Shown here one piece after another: positions 1 to 7,311 of a stretch of 56,073 bases of DNA. The DNA is from Defluviimonas salinarum (GTDB lineage Bacteria > Pseudomonadota > Alphaproteobacteria > Rhodobacterales > Rhodobacteraceae). The notes under the pieces are model-generated. The model searched no databases. It had not been told where the DNA came from and saw only the letters and a list, made by a program, of their open reading frames with translations. The translations under genes were made by a program, and so were the position numbers. The stretch lies in contig NZ_JAPDOG010000025.1 of assembly GCF_026013545.1 (NCBI RefSeq), positions 1-56,073 of the forward strand, written 5' to 3'. Position 1 is the stretch's first letter, and each line of letters begins with the position of its first letter.

Positions 1-179
1 ATGACCGCGCGCAGGCGGCGGCGACGCGCGGTCGAGGCCGCGCGGCGGCAGAGCCGCACCTGCGCCGCGCGGCGCGCGCGGTACTGGTCGAGCAGCACCT
101 CGCGGCGCGACGGGGCGACGCCGCCCGTGCGCGGGTTCGACAGGTGGCGAAGGTGGAGATCGGTGTCGTCGTACAACAT
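1..179 (-). CDS. hypothetical protein, N-terminal part only (runs off the left edge)
   Basis: An open frame on the minus strand starts with ATG at 179 and runs off the window start after 59 codons. It begins MLYDDTDLHLRHLSNPRTGG and then becomes very rich in Arg and Ala, suggesting a short basic protein. The start is supported by a Shine-Dalgarno-like AAAGGA about 7 nt upstream on the minus strand. It is divergent from the ArsR-type regulator at 264, so the palindrome in the 84-bp gap could control both. I do not recognise the family. The plus-strand frame over the same bases has only low-complexity Arg codons and is the less likely reading. Confidence 0.45.
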   Translation of the reverse strand, partial: MLYDDTDLHLRHLSNPRTGGVAPSRREVLLDQYRARRAAQVRLCRRAASTARRRRLRAV

Positions 180-244
180 GGCAAGTCCTTTCTGACCTTG
201 TGCTGGTGCCGGGATCGAGACTAGCCGGTTGAGCGGCGCCGACA

Positions 245-262
245 TTTCGGGTAAAACCGAAA
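245..262. promoter_or_regulatory. probable ArsR-type operator, perfect inverted repeat TTTCGG-N6-CCGAAA
   Basis: TTTCGG (245-250) and CCGAAA (257-262) form a perfect 6+6 inverted repeat around GTAAAA. It ends one base before the ATG of the ArsR-type gene at 264. Autoregulatory operators of this kind are usual for ArsR-family repressors, whose winged-helix dimers bind such dyads. No Shine-Dalgarno sequence lies between the repeat and the ATG, so the mRNA may be leaderless or nearly so. Confidence 0.6.
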
Positions 263-263
263 C

Positions 264-977
264 ATGAACGGACTCACCGCCATTGCCGAGGTTGCCTGGC
301 TGATCGGGGATCCCGCACGCGCCAATATCCTTTACGCGCTGAGGGACGACGGCCATGTCTCGGCAGGCGACCTCGCGGAAGTGGCGGGACTCGCGCCCTC
401 GACGACGAGCGGCCATCTCGCGCGGCTGGCCGAGGCCGGGCTGGTGCGGATCGACGCGCGCGGGCGCAAGCGCTTCTACAGCCTCGGCGATCCGGCAGTG
501 GCCGAGATCCTCGAAGGCATCGAGGCGCTGGTGCGCAGGTTGTCGGACCGGGAACCAGAGCCCCTGCCCTGGGACCGGGGCCGGGTGCATTCGCGGATGT
601 GCCTCGACCATCTCGCCGGGCGGCTCGGCGCGCAGCTCGCGGGCGCGGCGATCGGCAAGGACTATATCCGCCATTCGGCACGCGGCCTCGCGCTGACCGG
701 GACCGGCGCGGCCTGGCTCGGTTCGCTCGGCGTCGATGTCGCCCGGATCGAGGCCGAGCCGCGGCGGTTCCTCGGGCTCTGCCCCGACTGGTCGCGGCAG
801 ATGACGCATATCGGCGGCGCGGTCGGCGCGGCGATCTACCGCGGCCTCGTCGGCACCGGCTGGCTCAGGCGCGAGCCGGGGTCGGACCGTGTGGCGGTCA
901 CGCCGAAGGGCGTGGCGGGGTTCCGGGCGGAGTTCGGGCTGGATCTGAGAGAAGCGGCGGCCGGAGGCGCGGCCTAA
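264..977 (+). CDS. ArsR/SmtB-type winged-helix transcriptional regulator
   Basis: This 237-aa protein has an N-terminal ArsR-type winged helix at about residues 5-85: a LIGDPARANILYAL first helix, a recognition segment with APSTTSGHLARLAEAGLV, and a wing with DARGRKRFYSL. Residues about 110-230 form a second mostly helical domain with Cys and His residues (RMCLDHLAG, LGLCPDWSRQMTHIGG). This is longer than a minimal ArsR protein of about 100 aa and suggests a fused ligand- or metal-sensing region. A perfect palindrome abuts the start codon, consistent with autorepression. The ligand and the targets beyond its own promoter and the divergent gene at 1-179 are unknown. Confidence 0.82.
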   Translation: MNGLTAIAEVAWLIGDPARANILYALRDDGHVSAGDLAEVAGLAPSTTSGHLARLAEAGLVRIDARGRKRFYSLGDPAVAEILEGIEALVRRLSDREPEPLPWDRGRVHSRMCLDHLAGRLGAQLAGAAIGKDYIRHSARGLALTGTGAAWLGSLGVDVARIEAEPRRFLGLCPDWSRQMTHIGGAVGAAIYRGLVGTGWLRREPGSDRVAVTPKGVAGFRAEFGLDLREAAAGGAA

Positions 978-1068
978 CCCGGCATGAGGCTGGCCAAGCC
1001 ACCCGGTTCCGCCTAATGCTTTAGGGACAAAGCCGGACTTCCTGCCATCGCCTGCGAGGATCGACGCC

Positions 1069-2433
1069 ATGTATCTTGACGCCAGAGGGCTGGTTCTTTC
1101 GACCAACAGCGGAAAGGCCGCGACCGCCTTCGACCATCTTGTCGCCGGTTACCTGACCCAGCGGGCCGATGCGGGCGAGCGGCTCGAGGCGGTGCTGGCC
1201 GCCGATCCGGACTTCGCGCTGGCGCAGTGCATGAAGGGCTATTTCGCGATGCTCGCCTTCAAGGAGGCGATGGTCCCCACCGCCGCCGAGCAGGCCCGCA
1301 AGGCGGCGGCGCTCTGCACGGACGTCACCGAGCGCGAGCGCAGCCATGTCGCGGCGCTGGCCGCCTGGGCGGAGGGCGATCTCGACCGCACGCTGGCGAC
1401 CTGGGAGGCGATCCTGCGCGACCACCCGCTCGACGTCGTGGCCTTCCGTCTCGCGCATTTCCTCTACTTCTGGCTCGGCCGGCCCTATGAGTTGGTGGCC
1501 TCGGTCGACCGCGTGCTTCCGGCCTGGTCGGAGGAGGTTCCGGGCTATTCGGCGATGCTCGCCTGCCATGCCTTCGCGCATGAGGAGGTCGGCGACTATG
1601 TCGCGGCGGAGCCGTCGGGGCGCAGGGCGATCGAGCTTGATCCCGGCGATCTCTGGGCGGCCCATGCCGTCGCCCATGTGATGGAGAGCCAGGGCCGCAG
1701 GAGCGAGGGCATCCGCTGGCTGACCGCGCTCGCGCCGAACTGGGAGGGCAGCCACAACATGCAGCACCACCTCTGGTGGCACTGCGCGCTCTTCAAGCTG
1801 GAGCATGGCGACCATGCCGGGGTGCTGGAGCTTTACGATACCCGGTTTCGCAACCTCAATGCGCCACTGACGGTCGCCTCGCCCGATGTCTATATCGACG
1901 TGCAGAACGCGGCCTCGATGCTGTTCCGGCTGCAGCGGCTGGGCGTTGATGTCGGCACCCGCTGGGTCGAGCTTGCCGACAAGGCCGAGGCGCGGATCGG
2001 CGACTGCGTGTCGGCCTTTACCCTGCCGCACTGGATGATGGCGCTTACGGCGACCGGCCGCACCGAGGCCGCCGGGCGCATGATCGAGGCGATGCGGGGC
2101 TTCGCCAAGGGACAGGGCACGCTGCCGCCCCTGGTGCGGGACTACGTGCTACCGATCTCGGAGGCCTTGCTGGCCCATGCCGCCGGGCACCACGACAGGG
2201 CGGTCGAGCTGATGCGCCCGGCGCTTGGCGGCATGTACCAGCTTGGCGGCAGCCATGCCCAGCAGGACGTGCTGGAACAGCTCTTCGTCGATGCCGCGCT
2301 GAAGGCCGGGAGCCTCGACGACGTCCGCCTCGTCGTCGAGCGCGTCGCCGGGCGCCGAGCGATCCCGCCGGAACGCTTCCTCGGCTGGCGCGAGGCTGCG
2401 CGGCGCGCCGACCTTGCAGCACCCCCGGCCTGA
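1069..2433 (+). CDS. TPR protein of the TTC38 family
   Basis: This 454-aa protein lacks a signal peptide and is built of helical repeats, for example ADPDFALAQCMKGYFAML near residues 44-61 and ELDPGDLWAAHAVAHVME near 189. Overall it resembles bacterial members of the tetratricopeptide-repeat protein 38 family, scaffold-like proteins without a known enzymatic activity. GAGG about 9 nt upstream supports the ATG at 1069. The gene converges on pncB with only five bases between the stop codons, and both stops lie in one small palindrome (2430-2442). Family membership is recognised from the overall pattern; the cellular role is unknown. Confidence 0.75.
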   Translation: MYLDARGLVLSTNSGKAATAFDHLVAGYLTQRADAGERLEAVLAADPDFALAQCMKGYFAMLAFKEAMVPTAAEQARKAAALCTDVTERERSHVAALAAWAEGDLDRTLATWEAILRDHPLDVVAFRLAHFLYFWLGRPYELVASVDRVLPAWSEEVPGYSAMLACHAFAHEEVGDYVAAEPSGRRAIELDPGDLWAAHAVAHVMESQGRRSEGIRWLTALAPNWEGSHNMQHHLWWHCALFKLEHGDHAGVLELYDTRFRNLNAPLTVASPDVYIDVQNAASMLFRLQRLGVDVGTRWVELADKAEARIGDCVSAFTLPHWMMALTATGRTEAAGRMIEAMRGFAKGQGTLPPLVRDYVLPISEALLAHAAGHHDRAVELMRPALGGMYQLGGSHAQQDVLEQLFVDAALKAGSLDDVRLVVERVAGRRAIPPERFLGWREAARRADLAAPPA

Positions 2434-2438
2434 CCAGG

Positions 2439-3731
2439 TCAGACGATGACGTCGATCGCTTCCTGCTCGCCGACGCCGAAGACCCGCTTGTAGCGGGCAA
2501 TCTGGTCGGCCGGACCCATCGCCTTCAGGGGATTGTCGGAAAGCTTCACGGTCGGCCGCCCCTCCGCCGCCACCGCCTTGCAGACAAGGCTGAACGGCGC
2601 GAGCGTGTCGCCGGGCGTGAGGCCGCGGAAATCGTTGGTGAGAAGCGTGCCCCAGCCGAAGGAGACCCGGACCTTGCCAGAGAAACGGGCTTGCAGCTCC
2701 TCGATCTTCTCGACGTCGAGCCCGTCGGAGAAGATCACCAGCTTCTGGGTCGGATCCTCGCCGCGCTCCTTCCACCAGCGGATCGCGGTCTCGGCGCCGG
2801 TCGCGGGATCGCCGCTGTCGATGCGAATCCCGGTCCAGCCGGCGAGCCAGTCGGGTGCGCGCTTGAGGAAGCCCTCGGTGCCGTAGGTGTCGGGCAGGAT
2901 GATCCGCAGGTTGCCGGAATGCTCCTCGTGCCAGTCGGCGAGCACCCGGTAGGGGGCCTTGGCGAGGTCTTCGTCGGTTTCGGCGAGCGCGGAATAGACC
3001 ATGGGCAGTTCGTGCGCGTTGGTGCCGATCGCCTCGATGTCACGGCGCATCGCGATGCGGCAGTTCGAGGTGCCGACGAAGGCCTCGCCCAGCCCCTCGA
3101 TCATCGCCTGCACGCACCAGTCCTGCCAGAGGAACGAATGCCGCCGGCGCGAGCCGAAATCGGCGATGCGGAGACCCTCGATGGGCCGGAGCCGCTCGAT
3201 CTTCTCCCAGAGCCGGGTCATGGCGCGGGCATAGAGCACTTCGAGCTCGAACTTGCCCATCGCGGCGAGCACCGCGCGCGAGCGCAGCTCCATCAGGATC
3301 GCGAGCGCGGGGATCTCCCAGAGCATCACCTCGGGCCACTTGCCTTCGAAGGTCAGCTCGTACTGGTCGCCCTTGCGTTCGAGATGGTAGGGCGGCAGGC
3401 GCAGCGCCTCGAACCACTCCATGAACGCGGGCGAGAACATCTGCCGCTTGCCGTAAAAGGTATTGCCGCGGAGCCAGGTCGACTCGCCGCGCGTGAGCGA
3501 GAGCGAGCGGACATGGTCGAGCTGCTCTCTCAGCTCGCCCTCGTCGATGAGCTTGGCGAGCGGGACCGATTTGGTTCGGTTGATGAGGCTGAAGGTGACG
3601 GTGGTGTCGGGCCGGTTCCGGTGCACCGACTGGCACATCAGGAGCTTGTAGAAATCGGTGTCGATCAGTGACCGGACGATCGGGTCGATCTTGAACGCGT
3701 GGTTGTAGACGCGGGTGGCGATGTCGACCAT
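2439..3731 (-). CDS. pncB: nicotinate phosphoribosyltransferase
   Basis: PncB joins nicotinate to PRPP in an ATP-assisted reaction to give nicotinate mononucleotide, the committed step of the Preiss-Handler NAD salvage route. The 430-aa product has the usual length. Recognisable segments are the N-terminal LIDTDFYKLLMCQSVH, the active-site stretch IADFGSRRRHSFLWQ, and the phosphate-binding VSFGWGTLLTNDF near residue 345. Its ATG at 3731 directly adjoins the stop codon of the nicotinamidase gene at 3732, so the two are co-transcribed and act in sequence: nicotinamide to nicotinate to NaMN. Confidence 0.95.
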   Translation of the reverse strand: MVDIATRVYNHAFKIDPIVRSLIDTDFYKLLMCQSVHRNRPDTTVTFSLINRTKSVPLAKLIDEGELREQLDHVRSLSLTRGESTWLRGNTFYGKRQMFSPAFMEWFEALRLPPYHLERKGDQYELTFEGKWPEVMLWEIPALAILMELRSRAVLAAMGKFELEVLYARAMTRLWEKIERLRPIEGLRIADFGSRRRHSFLWQDWCVQAMIEGLGEAFVGTSNCRIAMRRDIEAIGTNAHELPMVYSALAETDEDLAKAPYRVLADWHEEHSGNLRIILPDTYGTEGFLKRAPDWLAGWTGIRIDSGDPATGAETAIRWWKERGEDPTQKLVIFSDGLDVEKIEELQARFSGKVRVSFGWGTLLTNDFRGLTPGDTLAPFSLVCKAVAAEGRPTVKLSDNPLKAMGPADQIARYKRVFGVGEQEAIDVIV

Positions 3732-4340
3732 TCAGGCCTCCAGCCGCACACCGGCGGCACGCATTTCGGCGCGCGCCTTCGCGAGCGAGCCGTCGAGGTC
3801 AATGGCGCGGCATGCGCCTTCGAGCACGGTGACGTTGAAGCCGAGCTTCGCTGCGTCGATCGCCGAATAGGCGACGCAGAAATCGGTGGCGAGGCCGACG
3901 AGCGTCAGGTCGGTGACGCCGCGCGTTCGGAGATAGCCTTCAAGGCCCGTGGGCGTGGCGTGGTCGTTCTCGAAGAAGGCGGAATAGCTGTCGATGGCGG
4001 CGCGGAAGCCCTTGCGGATCACGAGGTCGGCAAGGTCGGTGGCGAGGCCGGCATGGAAGGCGGCCCCGTCCGATCCCTGGACGCAATGGATGGGCCAGAG
4101 CACCTGCGGCCCGTAGGGCATCTCGGTCAGGCTGAAAGTTTCGGCGCCGGGATGGTTCGCGGCGAAGGAAGCGTGATCCTCGGGGTGCCAGTCCTGGGTC
4201 AGCACCTTGACCGCGAAGTCGCCCATGAGCTCGTTGATGCGGGGGATGATCGCGTCGCCGTCGGCGACGGCAAGAGCGCCGCCGGGGCAGAAGTCGTTCT
4301 GCACGTCGATGACGATCAGGGCATGGCTGGTGTCGCGCAT
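3732..4340 (-). CDS. pncA: nicotinamidase
   Basis: PncA hydrolyses nicotinamide to nicotinate and ammonia and feeds PncB downstream. The 202-aa protein carries the family triad Asp12 (LIVIDVQNDF), Lys110 (IRKGF) and Cys155 (GLATDFCVAYSA), plus a metal site of Asp50, His52 and His85. The start at 4340 is chosen because MRDTSHALIVIDVQ matches the family N-terminus and GGAGG lies just upstream on the minus strand; the longer upstream frame is not coding-like. It is divergent from the ribbon-helix-helix gene at 4438, with a perfect operator-like palindrome between them, so repression of pncAB by that regulator is possible but unproven. Confidence 0.95.
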   Translation of the reverse strand: MRDTSHALIVIDVQNDFCPGGALAVADGDAIIPRINELMGDFAVKVLTQDWHPEDHASFAANHPGAETFSLTEMPYGPQVLWPIHCVQGSDGAAFHAGLATDLADLVIRKGFRAAIDSYSAFFENDHATPTGLEGYLRTRGVTDLTLVGLATDFCVAYSAIDAAKLGFNVTVLEGACRAIDLDGSLAKARAEMRAAGVRLEA

Positions 4341-4408
4341 GGTGCCTCCGCTGCTGCCATTTCGATGCGTAAGCAGCGGCGGAGCACTCGTCAACCTGCG
4401 GGTTGACT

Positions 4409-4430
4409 CTTTGGTACCTTGGTACCAAAG
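4409..4430. promoter_or_regulatory. 22-bp perfect palindromic operator with two GGTACC cores
   Basis: CTTTGGTACC (4409-4418), TT, then GGTACCAAAG (4421-4430) is a perfect inverted repeat with 10-bp arms. Each arm ends in the self-complementary hexamer GGTACC, so the site is also a tandem repeat, as expected for two RHH dimers side by side. A TTGACT that could serve as a -35 box lies at 4403-4408, touching the left arm. The site is 8 bp upstream of the RHH gene start and 69 bp upstream of pncA on the other strand. Confidence 0.7.
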
Positions 4431-4437
4431 TACTGTC

Positions 4438-4686
4438 ATGAAGAAGATCGAACGCGTCCAGACCGGCCTCAGGCTGGAAAAGCGGCTCCTCAAGGTGATG
4501 AAGGGGCTGGCGGAGCATCTGGAGATGCCGGTAGCAGAGCTGGTCGAAGGCATGGCTCTGCATGCTTTCGAGGGAAAGGCGCCCTTCTCGGAGGAGACGC
4601 TCGGCAAGATCGCGCAGCTGAAGGGGGTCTACGGTCTCGACCTGACCGCCGCCGACAGCCATCGACTGACGGAGGGCCCGGCATGA
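4438..4686 (+). CDS. small ribbon-helix-helix (CopG/MetJ-like) DNA-binding protein
   Basis: The 82-aa product fits an RHH fold: a short strand (RVQTGLRLEKRLL, residues about 6-18), a first helix (KVMKGLAEHLEM) and a second helix after a Pro-Val turn (PVAELVEGMALHAFEG). A tail of about 35 residues could contact a ligand or partner. The start at 4438 is the only one that places this fold first. It lies 8 bp past a perfect 22-bp palindrome, so autoregulation is likely. Its stop overlaps the next gene by ATGA, indicating translational coupling. It could be a metabolic repressor or an antitoxin-like partner; I cannot decide from sequence. Confidence 0.7.
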   Translation: MKKIERVQTGLRLEKRLLKVMKGLAEHLEMPVAELVEGMALHAFEGKAPFSEETLGKIAQLKGVYGLDLTAADSHRLTEGPA

Positions 4687-5090
4687 CCCCCGCAGAAACC
4701 CTCGCGGCCCTCGAAGCCGGCACGCTGGACCCGGCGGGCTTCACCCATCGCGACCATGTCCTTACCGCGTGGGAGGCCCTTCGGCGGGACGATTTCTTCA
4801 TCGCGGCCTACCGCTACTCGTCGGCGATACGGCGGCTGGCGCAATCCTGCGGCCGACCCGAGAAATACTCCGCCACCATAACGTTCGCCTTCCTCTGCCT
4901 CATCGCGGAGCGCATGGAGCCGGCCTCCGACGACGCCGAAAGGTTCCTTGCCGAGAACCCCGACCTTCTCGCGGCGGGGATCCTGCAGCATTACTATTCG
5001 GCCGAACGGCTGGCTTCCGCGCGTGGCAGGCAGGTCGCGCTGCTGCCCGACCGCGCGGGCCAGAGGGTTGCGCCGCAGCCGCCGCTTTGA
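4683..5090 (+). CDS. conserved hypothetical helical protein (FTHRDH type)
   Basis: This 135-aa protein is mostly helical, with a conserved-looking motif DPAGFTHRDHVLTAWEAL near residues 16-33 and a later YSATITFAFLCLIAERM. No signal peptide or membrane segment is visible. I recognise the F-x-HRDH-x3-AW pattern from uncharacterised bacterial proteins but know of no established function. The ATG overlaps the stop of the ribbon-helix-helix gene by 4 nt, so the two are translated together. The last residues (ARGLRRSRR-like in another frame, PQPPL in this one) look unconstrained. Confidence 0.6.
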   Translation: MTPAETLAALEAGTLDPAGFTHRDHVLTAWEALRRDDFFIAAYRYSSAIRRLAQSCGRPEKYSATITFAFLCLIAERMEPASDDAERFLAENPDLLAAGILQHYYSAERLASARGRQVALLPDRAGQRVAPQPPL

Positions 5091-5129
5091 TATCGGCGCG
5101 CTCCCTCATTCGCACCAGCAGGCAGAGCC

Positions 5130-6362
5130 ATGTCCCCCGCGATCGGCATCGATTTCGGCACCTCGAACACCGCCGCCGCGACCTTTAGCGCGGGGCAGCC
5201 CCGGATCGTGCCGCTCGAGGCGGGGCGCGAGACGCTGCCCACCGCGATCTTCCTCGATTACGCCGCGCGGCGCACGGTGTTCGGCAGCGCCGCCGTCGGC
5301 GCGATGATCGACGGACAGGAGGGGCGCTTCATGCGGGCGCTGAAGAGCGTGCTCGGCACGCCGCTCGCCCGCGAGCGGCGGCAGTTCCTGAACCGGCGGC
5401 TGTCGCTGCTCGACGTGGTGGCGGAGTTCCTCGCGGAGATCCGCAGGCGGGCCGAGACCGAGGCCGGAACCGGGTTCCGCCGCGTCGTTTCGGGGCGGCC
5501 GGTGCGGTTCCACAGCGTCGACCCCGAACGCAATGCACAGGCGGAGATCGACCTGCGGGAATGCTACCATAACGCGGGCTTCGAGGAGATCCGCTTCGTC
5601 AACGAGCCGGAGGCGGCGGCCCGCGCCGCCGGTCCCGGCGCGGGCATCGGGCTCATCGTCGATATCGGCGGCGGCACCTCCGATTTCACGCTATTCGAGA
5701 GTCGGGAGGGTGCGATGCACGCCCTCGCGAGCCACGGGCTGCGGCTTGGCGGCACCGATTTCGACAAGGCATTGAGCCTTGAGAAGGTTATGCCGCTTCT
5801 CGGCCTCGGCGGCGAGCTGCGCAACGAGATCGGGCCCGGCCGCCATTCGGTGCCGCGCGCCATCTTCCTCGACCTCGCGTCCTGGGAGAAGATCGCCTTC
5901 CTCTACGGCCCCGCGACGCTGCGCAGCGTCCAGAAGATGGCCCGGCTCGCGGTGGAGCCGCAGCGGCTCGGCCGCCTCGCACGCGTGATCGAGAACGAGG
6001 TCGGCCATGATGTCGCCTTCGCGGTCGAGGCCGCCAAGATCGGCGCGAACGGCGCGGCCGAGGCGGGCATCGACCTGGCGCTCGTGGAGCGGGGATTGCG
6101 GCCGGTCCTGACCACGGGCGAGCTCGCCAGCACGCTCTTTCCCGCCGCGCGCGCCATCAGGGAAGCCATCGCGGAAGTGCTGGGGCAAGCCGGCCTTGGC
6201 CCCAAGGCGGTCGGGCGGGTGATCTTCGTCGGCGGGTCGAGCCTTCTCGCGGTCGTCGAGGCCGAGGTGCGCGCCGCCCTTCCCCACGCCGCCGCCGAGC
6301 GGTCGGACGTCTTCACCGCCGTCGTGCGCGGTCTCGCCATCTGCACCGCCGACAAAGCCTGA
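5130..6362 (+). CDS. Hsp70-like protein, nucleotide-binding domain only (YegD-like)
   Basis: The 410-aa product has the actin/Hsp70 ATPase signature: phosphate-1 loop IGIDFGTSNTAAA at residues 5-17, connect segment NEPEAAA, phosphate-2 VDIGGGTSDFTLF near residue 173, and a C-terminal VIFVGGSSLL adenosine motif. It is much shorter than DnaK (about 640 aa) and lacks the substrate-binding and lid domains, like E. coli YegD. It is therefore more likely a specialised ATPase than a general chaperone. No dnaJ or grpE partner is nearby. The start is the only one upstream of the FGTSN motif. Confidence 0.85.
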   Translation: MSPAIGIDFGTSNTAAATFSAGQPRIVPLEAGRETLPTAIFLDYAARRTVFGSAAVGAMIDGQEGRFMRALKSVLGTPLARERRQFLNRRLSLLDVVAEFLAEIRRRAETEAGTGFRRVVSGRPVRFHSVDPERNAQAEIDLRECYHNAGFEEIRFVNEPEAAARAAGPGAGIGLIVDIGGGTSDFTLFESREGAMHALASHGLRLGGTDFDKALSLEKVMPLLGLGGELRNEIGPGRHSVPRAIFLDLASWEKIAFLYGPATLRSVQKMARLAVEPQRLGRLARVIENEVGHDVAFAVEAAKIGANGAAEAGIDLALVERGLRPVLTTGELASTLFPAARAIREAIAEVLGQAGLGPKAVGRVIFVGGSSLLAVVEAEVRAALPHAAAERSDVFTAVVRGLAICTADKA

Positions 6363-6398
6363 CTTGCCTGCGCCGCGCGCTGACCGTATCACCCCGCC

Positions 6399-7304
6399 AT
6401 GCTGACCGTCGCCGCACTCTACCAGTTCACCGCCTTCCCCGACCCGGCCGCGCTGCGCGCGCCGCTTCTCGCCCTTTGCGAAGAGCACGGGGTAAAGGGC
6501 TCGCTCCTCCTCGCGCGCGAGGGGATCAACGGCACCATCGCGGGTTCGCGCGAGGGGATCGACGCGGTCCTCGCCCATATCCGCGCCCTGCCCGGCTGCG
6601 CCAGTCTCGACTGGAAGGAAAGCCCGGCCGGGGAGATGCCGTTCGGGCGGATGAAGGTGCGGCTCAAGCGCGAGATCGTGACGATGGGCGAGCCGGAGGT
6701 CGATCCGACCGCCGGCACCGGGCGCTATGTGGCGCCGGAGGGCTGGAACGCGCTGATTTCGGCCGAGGATGTCGTGGTGATCGACACCCGCAACGATTAC
6801 GAGGTGGCGATCGGCACGTTCGAGGGCGCGGTCGATCCCGGCACGAAGAGTTTCCGCGAGTTTCCCGGCTGGTGGCGCGACAATGCGGCGCGTTTCGCCG
6901 GCAAGCGTGTCGCGATGTTCTGCACCGGCGGCATTCGCTGCGAGAAATCGACCAACTTCCTGATCCGCGAGGGAGTGGAGGAGGTCTTCCACCTCAAGGG
7001 CGGGATCCTGAAATACCTCGAGGAGGTGCCCGAGGCCGAGAGCCTCTGGCACGGCGCCTGCTTCGTCTTCGACCAGCGCGTCAGCGTCGGGCACGGGCTG
7101 GTCCCCGGCGGGCACGGCATGTGCCACGCCTGCCGCCGGCCGCTCACCGGGGAGGCCGAGCGCCATCCCGATTACGAGGAAGGCGTCTCCTGCCCGGCCT
7201 GCATCGACGAGTATTCGCCCGAGCAGCGCGCCCGGTTCCGCGAACGCCAGCGCCAGGTCGCGCTGGCCGAGGACCGCGGCGAGCGGCATCTGGGGCCGCG
7301 CTAG
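6399..7304 (+). CDS. trhO: tRNA uridine(34) hydroxylase, rhodanese-like
   Basis: TrhO (YceA) hydroxylates U34 of certain tRNAs to ho5U using oxygen. The 301-aa protein has an N-terminal acylphosphatase-like domain (residues 1-100, [12 protein letters not shown]), then a rhodanese domain with the loop [14 protein letters not shown], where Cys175 is the loop cysteine. A Cys-rich tail follows ([10 protein letters not shown]...[11 protein letters not shown]) that looks like a small zinc site, as in other family members. It precedes the convergent EPS polymerase gene by 7 bp and appears to be an independent housekeeping gene. Confidence 0.93.
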   Translation: MLTVAALYQFTAFPDPAALRAPLLALCEEHGVKGSLLLAREGINGTIAGSREGIDAVLAHIRALPGCASLDWKESPAGEMPFGRMKVRLKREIVTMGEPEVDPTAGTGRYVAPEGWNALISAEDVVVIDTRNDYEVAIGTFEGAVDPGTKSFREFPGWWRDNAARFAGKRVAMFCTGGIRCEKSTNFLIREGVEEVFHLKGGILKYLEEVPEAESLWHGACFVFDQRVSVGHGLVPGGHGMCHACRRPLTGEAERHPDYEEGVSCPACIDEYSPEQRARFRERQRQVALAEDRGERHLGPR

Positions 7305-7311
7305 GTCCGGT

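Noticed and set aside
1-195. plus-strand Arg-rich open frame at the left edge
   Set aside because: Low-complexity Arg translation. The minus-strand frame has an SD and more normal composition at its start.
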